Below, piece after piece: positions 44,481 through 52,521 of a DNA stretch of 64,000 nucleotides. Each line of letters opens with the position of its first letter. The first letter of the stretch is position 1. Made by a program: the position numbers and the translations under genes. The notes beneath the pieces are model-generated. The model had not been told where the DNA came from, did not search any database, and was given only the letters and a program-made list of their open reading frames with translations. Where the stretch lies: contig JASGCO010000012.1 in assembly GCA_030054095.1 (NCBI GenBank), positions 1 to 64,000 of the forward strand. Direction: 5' to 3'. The stretch is from Sediminibacterium sp. (GTDB lineage: Bacteria > Bacteroidota > Bacteroidia > B-17B0 > Aurantibacillaceae).

Positions 44481-45026
44481 ATGTTAACCATACAACTCAA
44501 AGAATTTATTAAAACCGGAGCCTTTGGTCCAATCCGGATAGGAACTACGAAAACGGAACTGATAAAACTATTTGGTAAAAAATACGACTTTGGTAATTTT
44601 GGCGAATCACAAATTATCAAGTATGGCTGGTATGAGTTCTTTTACCTGACACATTCCGAAGAAATTTTCGGCATCCAGAATGATCATTTGCTATTTAATA
44701 ACCTTGATCACAGCGCAACGATACATTATAAAAATAGTTTTTTCACAATTGACACGTGGTTTCTAAAAGAAAACAACAACATCACTTTCGACCAAATGAG
44801 ATCTATTCTACAAAACGAAAATATTACCTATATTATAAAGCCCGCTTATTCTGGTAGCGACGAGCGCATTATAGAATGTGTTAACAGCAAAGTAACATTC
44901 GACTTTACAGACGAATACAATTGGTATGAAACAGATTCCAGAGGTACAATCACAAACTGTAAAGAACAAAAAATAACGGATGGCAGTCAGTTTATACTTA
45001 ACGGCATACGGCTCTTTAACTATTAA
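44481..45026 (+). CDS. Hypothetical 181-aa protein, immunity-like context
   Basis: The ATG at 44481 follows the previous stop by one base; a TTG eight codons upstream is possible. The protein is soluble. It starts MLTIQLKEFIKTGAFGPIRIGTTKTELIKLFGKK, a pattern (G-P-I-x-x-G, then helix) common in small proteins of toxin-immunity and SMI1-like neighbourhoods. The remainder is beta-rich and ends ILNGIRLFNY. No name can be given. It completes a four-gene unit from 42534. Confidence 0.6.
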   Translation: MLTIQLKEFIKTGAFGPIRIGTTKTELIKLFGKKYDFGNFGESQIIKYGWYEFFYLTHSEEIFGIQNDHLLFNNLDHSATIHYKNSFFTIDTWFLKENNNITFDQMRSILQNENITYIIKPAYSGSDERIIECVNSKVTFDFTDEYNWYETDSRGTITNCKEQKITDGSQFILNGIRLFNY

Positions 45027-45083
45027 TTTCCTTTTAAAAAATTGTATATTTCAATTTCATTAAATCCTGTCAACTGACTATCC

Positions 45084-45200
45084 ATGATCAAACAAAGATT
45101 CCGCAGAACACTTCGCCTTTCCAGATATGTTATTTACAAAGAAACACTTGTGGATTACAAAGAACATTTCTGGTCCTTTATTGGTGCGTTTATCTGCTAG
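45084..45200 (+). pseudogene. 5' remnant of an HPP-family membrane protein gene
   Basis: An open frame of 38 codons starts MIKQRFRRTLRLSRYVIYKE and continues TLVDYKEHFWSFIGAFIC before TAG. The stretch KEHFWSFIGAF looks like the conserved entry into the first helix of HPP-family (nitrite/nitrate-type transporter) proteins of Bacteroidota. The frame then stops, overlapping the 3' end of the convergent M28 gene, so the other ~150 codons are missing. I infer truncation by deletion or a chimeric join. Confidence 0.5.
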
Positions 45201-46057
45201 AAACTTACAACAGCGCGATACACCGCGTTTACTACTTCCGTCATTTTTTTAAAATCAAGCGTTTCTATCGTATCGGTTACTTCGTGGTAATTAGGATTCC
45301 GTAAAAAAGCGGTATCGTTAATCATCAGGGCCGGATAACCAAATTGCCAGTAATTGCGGTGATCCGAAAGACCTGCCAATCCGCTTTGATCTGGAAAATG
45401 AATGGATTGCACATCTATACCTCCCGACTGTTGCATTGCCAATTTCACACGCTCGTTAAACAAGATATGTTGTTGAATACCTACCACTACAATAAAATTA
45501 CCTGTATCTGGATACAAAACTTTTAATTCAGGAGTGGGATAAGGCTGGGAACCGGGTTCATCAGAAAAATAACCTATCATCTCGTAACAGATCATCCCGA
45601 TAACATCCACCTGTTCTCTATAAAGCGATTGCGCGTGTACAAAACTCCCCATGTGCTCTGTGGCAAAGAAAGGCGGTTCTTCCAGACAATAGGCTACAAA
45701 ATCAATACGGTAATCCGTTTCAGGTCTGTGAAGCATCAGCAAACGTGCTGTTTCCAGCAATCCGGCTACGGCGCTGGCATTATCATCTGCGCCCGGCTGA
45801 TTACCACACACATCATAATGCGCGCCTACTATCAACCGACGTTTACCTTCCGGATTGTAAGAGGCAACAACATTACTATACTCCTTGCCTTCCACATAAA
45901 AAGGTTGAAGACTTACCGGAAGTCCTGCCATCTTAAATTCCTGAGTAATATAATCCACACAAGCTTTCAGACTCTCTGGATTCTGGTAATTACGAAAAGG
46001 TCTTAACTCTGTAAAAAAAGTAACGTCCTTATACAATCGTTCCCTGCTGGCATTCAT
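45197..46057 (-). CDS. M28-family zinc aminopeptidase-like protein
   Basis: A ~286-residue enzyme of the M28 fold. The first zinc ligand is in LIVGAHYDVCGNQPGADDNASAVAGLLETARLL (H, D), the catalytic pair EE is in VAYCLEEPPFFATEHMGS, and the later metal ligands are in SDHRNYWQFGYPALMINDTAFLRNPNYHEVTDTIETLD in pieces. No signal peptide is evident with the ATG at 46057; an ATG seven codons upstream (46078) is possible. M28 enzymes remove N-terminal residues from peptides. Its stop overlaps the HPP remnant. Confidence 0.87.
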   Translation of the reverse strand: MNASRERLYKDVTFFTELRPFRNYQNPESLKACVDYITQEFKMAGLPVSLQPFYVEGKEYSNVVASYNPEGKRRLIVGAHYDVCGNQPGADDNASAVAGLLETARLLMLHRPETDYRIDFVAYCLEEPPFFATEHMGSFVHAQSLYREQVDVIGMICYEMIGYFSDEPGSQPYPTPELKVLYPDTGNFIVVVGIQQHILFNERVKLAMQQSGGIDVQSIHFPDQSGLAGLSDHRNYWQFGYPALMINDTAFLRNPNYHEVTDTIETLDFKKMTEVVNAVYRAVVSF

Positions 46058-46084
46058 ACAATTCAATTTAGATAACAAATCGGT

Positions 46085-47319
46085 TTAATCTGTAACCACT
46101 AATTTCCGGATACTCCTGCCCTGCTCATGGTTTAAATAGAGAACGTAAACACCTCTCGCGTAATCTTTGGTATTCAACACTTCTGTTCCGGAATCAACAG
46201 GCCCGGAGAACGAATGTACCAAACGGCCATCCTGACTGTATAACTGAAACGAATGCACCACAACCCCTTCGCTTTCTATAAATACAGTCAGGATGGCCGT
46301 TTGGTACATTCGTTCTCCGGGCCTGTTGATTCCGGAACAGAAATAGCGGAATTGCTATTCGCCAGCCACACGGTAATATTCATAATTAACCGGCGGTGAT
46401 TCCCGTTTACATCACCTGTATAACCCGGATACAACTGATCATTCACATCACCGGTACCATCATCAATGGGAGAACTATCGCCAATTACCGCCACTCTTCC
46501 TTTCTGGTAGCGGGCATAAGCGCATAATACGCCTGTATTGCCGTTACTGCCGGTTTTATACACCACCCCTTTTACGGTTGGGTTTTGAGAAGGAAACAAG
46601 GTGACACTGGTTCCACTACTCCATTTCACCTGACTCACATTTCCATAAGGCCCGTTTACAATCGAATCGGATGGCTGAAAGGGAATATTGGACGAGGTTT
46701 GTGAAAACGACTGCACATCAACCGTAAAACCTAAAGCCCCGTTACCAACACCGTTATTACTTAATAAATCATTTAAAATAGTAGGTGAATCGTTTCCATC
46801 ATTATTCCGGTCGTTTTGCGAATGTCCCGAAACAATAAATAGCCCTCCTCCGTTTTTTATAAAATTAAAAATAGCCGTTTTCTCCGCTGCCGTAAAAAGG
46901 ATGTTGGGTTCGGGCAATACAAACACGCGGTAATTACTCAAATCCTGTGGATTAGAGGTATTCCCGTAGGTGATACTACCATAATAGGGCAAACTCTCCA
47001 CTGTAAATCCGCGCTTTACACAATCTACTCCCCAGGCCGAAATACCGCCATTCCAATACGTTTCGGTTGTAGCGGCTGAAATACCACTTTGCGCCGGTGT
47101 AGGGAAACGTTGCGGACTCGACTCATTGGCAAAAGACCCGCAATTTAAACAAGCATTGGGATTCCAGGTAATGTTATTAAAATCGGTATCCACTATCCAG
47201 TCGGCATTCCCCGCTGTTTCGGCCTTGGTCGCGTTAAACAATATCTTTCCCTGAGCCGCTACAGTTCCCAAAAAACCGATGGCGCTAAAAAACAGCAGTA
47301 CTTTTCTTAATAATTGCAT
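46085..47319 (-). pseudogene. Secreted protein with T9SS type A sorting domain, frame broken by an inverted repeat
   Basis: The 343-codon front part has a signal peptide (MQLLRKVLLFFSAIGFLGTVAA) and a domain like a glutamine-amidotransferase/ThuA fold (RVFVLPEPNILFTAAEKTAIFNFIKNGGGLFIVSGHSQNDRNNDG in pieces). It runs into a stop at 46288. The missing sorting-domain core continues in another frame at 46309-46085 (SFQLYSQDGRLVHSFSGP, YARGVYVLYLNHEQG, RKLVVTD). Between them lies a 61-bp reverse-complement copy of the sorting-domain sequence. The original gene most likely ran unbroken from 47319 to 46085. The truncated product would lack T9SS export. Confidence 0.75.
46181..46342. repeat. Perfect 61-bp inverted repeat with 40-nt spacer
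   Basis: Positions 46181-46241 and 46282-46342 are exact reverse complements over 61 bp, with a 40-base spacer. Both arms contain the self-complementary word TTCCGGAA near their outer ends. The structure lies inside a sorting-domain gene and shifts its frame. It is the pattern left by a template switch (snap-back synthesis), either in the cell or during amplification. Confidence 0.95.
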
Positions 47320-47323
47320 AATG

Positions 47324-47331
47324 CAAAGATA
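47324..47331 (-). promoter_or_regulatory. -7 element immediately before the T9SS-sorted protein gene
   Basis: On the minus strand TATCTTTG matches TAnnTTTG and ends only four bases before the ATG at 47319. Transcription would start at or next to the start codon, so the mRNA may be leaderless. Confidence 0.45.
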
Positions 47332-47409
47332 AGAAATTCAAACAGCCGGAATAAAACCCCAATTCCTTCTATATCGGCTCTGAATCGGATTAGATAAAGT
47401 AAAACCCTT

Positions 47410-50400
47410 TTATATTGCCAGAACTCTGTCTGTCCGGTTCAATAAATTCGATGAATTGGTTACCTGCACTTTAAACTGGTGATAAATAGTATTCCCATCC
47501 GCGTCCAGTTTCTGAATAGTTCCACTACCTAAAACGGTTGATGCCAGTGGCACCTGCAGTACAGCCGCGTTCGAAACCACTTCGTGTATCTTTTGCCAGT
47601 TACCGGTAGCCGTTAATTTAAAGAGGGTGTATTTACCATTGTGCACGGTTTTATTCCATGACAGCACTACATTATTCATCGCCACATCTGCGGGCAGATA
47701 TGGATCGCTGGTGTACGATAGCGCAGGGGCTTCCGGATTAGCCGTATCTACCACATTGGTTAACGCTATTTCGGATGGCTTAGAAGGCACGTACTCAGTT
47801 AATCCTTGCTCATTGGTAATTTCGCGCAAAGCAACTACCCGATAGTACAGTGGTTCCGCATAAGGTACATCCGTTACATCCGAAAATGTGTCTTTTAACG
47901 CATCCGTTACCGCCAACTCCGCTGCCAGCGACATATTCCGCACCGTTACCGCATCACGATGATTCGTAGAACGGTAAATACGCACCCGTTTAATGTTTTC
48001 ACTTTCTATAAAATCATTAATCTTAAACGTTACAAATGGCCCGGTACGGGTCATTAAATTAGCCGGGGTACTTATTACTTCTTTAATAGCCGGTGGTTCT
48101 GCCGGAATAGTATTCACCAGAGAAACGGGCCCTGTAACCGGACTACGGTCGCTCACCTCAAATTTATTGTTCATTTCTACCGCATAGTAGAAATACCAGG
48201 CTTTAGCCGCCCCATCCAGTTTATAATCGGTAAACCGGATTTTCGTCTGAGTCCCGTCCACATATTTCACCGCCATCGGAAACGGATCAAAGTCATTAAA
48301 ATTGATAGGGTTACCCGGTACAATAATTTCACCATTGCTGTTTCGTACTTTAGGCTCTGCCGGAGAAGTCACTCTTCCGTTTTTAATATAACGGTACAGC
48401 ATAGGTTGTTCTGTTAGTGGCAAATACGCACCATCCAGCGCATCCTTAATAATCCGCACCATGGTACGCGATTCGGTAACAGGTGTACCACTTCCGTTTT
48501 TATAAAGGGTTACTGTAAAATTCTGTCCAAAAAAATGGGTACCGTTAAACGGCTTGTCTACAATACTTGTATCCGGATTAGGGATAACATAAGTATCATT
48601 ATCCGGAACCGGGAAACGGTAGCCTCCGCTCACATAAGCCCTGAACTGATTACTGGCGGTGTCGTAATTCACATTCACCAGATCACTGAAACGGTTATTA
48701 AAAAACGCCGCGTCTGCCGGATTGCTTGTTTCCAGATCTTTCAGATCACTCAATATATCTTCCACCGTGGCGGGTTTGTACAAGGCGCTTAAGGCTTTCC
48801 GGATATCGGCCCGGTAACACACAATAGCGTACGGTTGCCTTCCGCCACTGGTATTCACGTTCATATCAAACGTGTAAGTAGATTTACCATATACATCCGG
48901 ACGGGTAGCAAACGTAGGTCCCGTTGGTACGCCAGGAGGCTCAGGAATAATGACTTCCTGCGCCAGTAACACTACCGGCGCCGTAATACCGGATACTTTA
49001 CCATTAGAGGTATCTTTAGCACGAGCCGACAACAAAGTTTGACGGGTCCCTTCTCCTACTGCCGGTAACAAATCACTGCTCTTAAACGGATTGGTTCCTG
49101 CCGCGTTAGCATTGGCTTTGTTTACATACACCTTATAGCCCGGGTGCACATTTACCTTAACTGCCGCGCCGGTGCGCACCGGCATATAATCCTCAAGCGG
49201 ATTACTCATGGCAGAGCCCACCACAAACGTAGGATCATACACCACCATCTGTGTTTGCGGACCGCTTAAGTTCATACTCACAATCTGCAACACTTTAATA
49301 TCTGGGCGGCGGTAATTAGGCGAAGCAGGAGAAGGGAAATTGGCGGGGTCTTCTTCTATGCGAATACTGCCCTTATACCAACTTACATCCGTATCCTGAT
49401 GTGGTTGCAATACAAAATTAGTAAGCGTTACGGCAAAAGCCCCACTAGGCTGACCAGTTAAGGGATCAGGAATAGAGGCGATCTGCGCGGTATCATCAAT
49501 ACCACCTATTACAAACTCATGCACATTTTCTCCCTGATCAATCAGATAAAATTCGCGGTAAGCTGGAATCAGTTCTTTTACAAGATTCTGTCCGCCTATG
49601 GTAAGTTTATTAGCTGTTAAGCCGGTAATGGTTTTTGTCTTTTCAATAATCAGCACACCAGCCTGGGCACTGTTATCGGGTAAAGACTGTACTAGTTCTA
49701 TGCGTGTAAAATGGTTACCAAAGAAGACTGCGCTTACCGTTTTACTACCAGAGTTGCCTCCGGCTGCGTATAAATGAATGGTATCACCCGCGGCTATCTC
49801 GCCGGACAAGGATTCATTTAATAAAATGGCCTTTTGCGAATGAATGGTTTGAAAATACTTGATGTATTTTTTATAGCGTATCTTTCCGGGAGTGGCCGCA
49901 CCGGGATTAACGACCGGATTTTTTACCGTAATTTCTGTATTAGCCCCCACTTTGGCAACATTCAAAACCGTATAATAACGGTTATTGGCAGCATGCGATG
50001 ACAGGATTAATTCGAGTTGAAAAAACTTTTCCAGTTTCACCTTTTTATCGAGCATGGCATCCCATTGCGCCGGCTGAGACAGATTCTGATTAGCTGAGAA
50101 AAATTCATTAGCCGAAGGGCCGGTATAAACTTCCGACATAAGGTAAGACCCCGGATCATTAGGATCTTCAACCGATGTGCGCTGTAATACTTTTTTAACT
50201 GTAAACGAAGGATTATTACCACTTACACTTGCTGTAACCGATTCTATTTCGAATAACATCTGCCCCACTGCCAGTATGCCTCCTGCAAAAGAAGCCGCTA
50301 AAGCGGGCGGAATAACAGGCTGTACCGTTGTGGGAGGTGTTGTACTCGAAAACACCATAGGTCCCGTGCTGACTAATGCCCGGTTGTTAGATAGGGCTTG

Positions 50401-52401
50401 TACATTTGTAATTTTTCCTCTTACCATTAATGGTGGCTGTCGGCGAATAAATAGTTCTACCTCATCGGCAAACTGATACGCGTCGTTGTGCGTTTGGTTC
50501 CATTCGAAGGTTACACGCGCCAGCGACTTATCCGCTCCGGCAATACCTGCCAGCAAGGTTTGTTCAGCTGCTGTAGTAAAGATCAACTGATTCTCCTGCT
50601 GAATAAACTGAGTCATCAGATTAATAGGCGGCAGCGGTTTCCGGTTAAATACCGTGGTATCAGTTATAACCGCGTTACTTAAAGGTGATACGCGCGAAAA
50701 CCAGTTAATGCTGTATAAGGCATAATGATGGATCCCTTCCTCCGTTTCACGATGCGTATAAACCGGCTGCCCCGGATTATTCTGATCAGGGATTGGTAAG
50801 GTTTCGGGCAAGCCCGAGCGGTCAAAATAAAAACTATCGTGCAACAATTCCGGTTGCCGGTAATTAGGTTCCGAATCGTGCTTGTATTCGAGTCCGTAAA
50901 GCACCGGTATGGTTTGCGCGCAGGTACAAAATGGTTCCGGGTTGGCAAAAAACGATTCAAACGGACGCTGATGCGGAAAAGGATGCATGTTCACATTCAC
51001 AAAACGCACCAGTCCATCGGGGGTATAACCATTAGCATTGGTTAAAGACTTCGTACCGGAAGATGGAATTAAACCATAAGAAACGGGTTTCAGCTTTGGC
51101 GCAGACGGATACCTGTAATCTTTTTGAGTAGTAGGCAGAGAAATAGAAATGTGTCGCCTCGCTTTAGCAGGTAATCCTGGCCCTAATGCCGCATTGGTAG
51201 TATATACAGCACAATAAATGTATGGTACATTCACTTCCTGTTTTTGCTGTTGGTCAATGTGTCCTAAGCCTAACATACGGGCAATATGGTAATCCGAAGC
51301 CAGAATATTCAGCACCTGTAGATAGCTGAATTCATTCACCGTCATATTGTCCGGGTCAGAAGATGGGGCCGAGGACTGAGCCAGTAAATCGGTACGGCTC
51401 AATTGCAAATACTGTTTTACGGCTTGCGAAATACCATCCGAAGGATTTAATGCCGGATTCCAGCGATCGAGGTAATTGGGCACTGATACGGTGAACGCGC
51501 CGGTTCCTATGTTCACATCATTGTATTTAGGCCAGTTGCCATCTACTTTATTTTCGGGTCCCTGAGGATCATCCAGGCGTACGATAATTTCTTTCAGATC
51601 TTCCGTTAAACTGAACTTTTTAACGAGTTGCCAGTTACTCTGATACCCTTTAAATAAATTATCATACGTATAGACCCGTATCACTTTTACATAGCCCCCT
51701 GTGCAACGGAAGCGGGCATATTCCATATTTTCGCAGGTAAAGCAGGCACCTTCGCGGTTGTTGGGATCTATTTTAGTACCCATCGGCAATTTTTCACGAC
51801 AGGAAATATAACGTTGCGACACACTGGCCAGATCGGGCACCGAAATGGTTTCTACTGCCAGTTCACAATTATCCTTCTCGGCCTGTACTAAAAAACACGC
51901 CTTAAACATGAGCTGATTTATGGGCTGTACCTCCAGAATTCCGGTATAACGCTTTATAAAATCAGCCGGATGCGACATAGGCGAAAACTGAGTTCTGATC
52001 TGATTATACAGGTTTACATCCACAAAACGCACCTCCACATCTGTGGTTACACCCTGCAAGCCATTAACAGGTAATTGCGTGTATATCCATTTACGCAGTG
52101 TTCCGGTTTCCACTACCGAAGTTGGTGGTTTAATCAGAACCACATCTACAGGGTATTCTGCCTTATAATTCGATTTGTACAGATAAACGTAATCATCGGC
52201 TTTATTAAACCCTATGGATGTTGGGTAAGGTCCGCCATTAACCGCTAAATCCCCTTTGGGAAAATGTTCATCGCCCAAACGTCCCTTTAACTGCCAGCGC
52301 AAATGCACACCACGGGACGAATAATCCGAAAAATCGGAGCCCGCAGCCTGAAGGTGCAGAAACGGTGACTGAATCAGGTTTTCTATACTTATCGCTTTCA
52401 T
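47410..52401 (-). CDS. Giant protein of unknown function (1,663 aa) with FN3-like C-terminal domains
   Basis: No leader and no membrane helix: MKAISIENLIQSPFLHLQAA starts the protein and the segment SSRGVHLRWQLKGRLGDEHFPKG follows. I recall GVHLRW-type motifs from other giant unknown bacterial proteins. A Cys-rich stretch is near residues 180-235 (ISCREKLPMG, ACFTCENMEYARFRCTGG). The middle is mainly beta. The last ~250 residues look like two or three fibronectin III-like modules (VRIYRSTNHRDAVTV, PLYYRVVALREI, NVVLSWNKTVHNGKYTLFKL). It has no T9SS sorting domain. It is the last gene of the giant operon, after a gap that holds a perfect 17-bp hairpin. The function is unknown. Confidence 0.8.
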   Translation of the reverse strand: MKAISIENLIQSPFLHLQAAGSDFSDYSSRGVHLRWQLKGRLGDEHFPKGDLAVNGGPYPTSIGFNKADDYVYLYKSNYKAEYPVDVVLIKPPTSVVETGTLRKWIYTQLPVNGLQGVTTDVEVRFVDVNLYNQIRTQFSPMSHPADFIKRYTGILEVQPINQLMFKACFLVQAEKDNCELAVETISVPDLASVSQRYISCREKLPMGTKIDPNNREGACFTCENMEYARFRCTGGYVKVIRVYTYDNLFKGYQSNWQLVKKFSLTEDLKEIIVRLDDPQGPENKVDGNWPKYNDVNIGTGAFTVSVPNYLDRWNPALNPSDGISQAVKQYLQLSRTDLLAQSSAPSSDPDNMTVNEFSYLQVLNILASDYHIARMLGLGHIDQQQKQEVNVPYIYCAVYTTNAALGPGLPAKARRHISISLPTTQKDYRYPSAPKLKPVSYGLIPSSGTKSLTNANGYTPDGLVRFVNVNMHPFPHQRPFESFFANPEPFCTCAQTIPVLYGLEYKHDSEPNYRQPELLHDSFYFDRSGLPETLPIPDQNNPGQPVYTHRETEEGIHHYALYSINWFSRVSPLSNAVITDTTVFNRKPLPPINLMTQFIQQENQLIFTTAAEQTLLAGIAGADKSLARVTFEWNQTHNDAYQFADEVELFIRRQPPLMVRGKITNVQALSNNRALVSTGPMVFSSTTPPTTVQPVIPPALAASFAGGILAVGQMLFEIESVTASVSGNNPSFTVKKVLQRTSVEDPNDPGSYLMSEVYTGPSANEFFSANQNLSQPAQWDAMLDKKVKLEKFFQLELILSSHAANNRYYTVLNVAKVGANTEITVKNPVVNPGAATPGKIRYKKYIKYFQTIHSQKAILLNESLSGEIAAGDTIHLYAAGGNSGSKTVSAVFFGNHFTRIELVQSLPDNSAQAGVLIIEKTKTITGLTANKLTIGGQNLVKELIPAYREFYLIDQGENVHEFVIGGIDDTAQIASIPDPLTGQPSGAFAVTLTNFVLQPHQDTDVSWYKGSIRIEEDPANFPSPASPNYRRPDIKVLQIVSMNLSGPQTQMVVYDPTFVVGSAMSNPLEDYMPVRTGAAVKVNVHPGYKVYVNKANANAAGTNPFKSSDLLPAVGEGTRQTLLSARAKDTSNGKVSGITAPVVLLAQEVIIPEPPGVPTGPTFATRPDVYGKSTYTFDMNVNTSGGRQPYAIVCYRADIRKALSALYKPATVEDILSDLKDLETSNPADAAFFNNRFSDLVNVNYDTASNQFRAYVSGGYRFPVPDNDTYVIPNPDTSIVDKPFNGTHFFGQNFTVTLYKNGSGTPVTESRTMVRIIKDALDGAYLPLTEQPMLYRYIKNGRVTSPAEPKVRNSNGEIIVPGNPINFNDFDPFPMAVKYVDGTQTKIRFTDYKLDGAAKAWYFYYAVEMNNKFEVSDRSPVTGPVSLVNTIPAEPPAIKEVISTPANLMTRTGPFVTFKINDFIESENIKRVRIYRSTNHRDAVTVRNMSLAAELAVTDALKDTFSDVTDVPYAEPLYYRVVALREITNEQGLTEYVPSKPSEIALTNVVDTANPEAPALSYTSDPYLPADVAMNNVVLSWNKTVHNGKYTLFKLTATGNWQKIHEVVSNAAVLQVPLASTVLGSGTIQKLDADGNTIYHQFKVQVTNSSNLLNRTDRVLAI

Positions 52402-52428
52402 ATCCGGAAAATTTTATTTTTTAATTTC

Positions 52429-52485
52429 GATATAAAATACCATGTAATACGTTTACATTATTCGGTACACATGGTATTTTATATC
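52429..52485. terminator. Perfect 17-bp hairpin between the two giant genes
   Basis: GATATAAAATACCATGT (52429-52445) and ACATGGTATTTTATATC (52469-52485) are exact inverted repeats around a 23-base loop, in the 120-bp gap. Neither strand shows a clean U-tract, so it could be a weak terminator, an RNA processing or stability element, or a protein-binding palindrome. Confidence 0.5.
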
Positions 52486-52521
52486 TTATGCATTATTCTC
52501 TAATTACTTATTTTATATGTT

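Noticed and set aside
46085..46309. A separate 74-residue gene
   Set aside because: It is the C-terminal sorting domain of the broken gene to its right, separated only by the inverted repeat.
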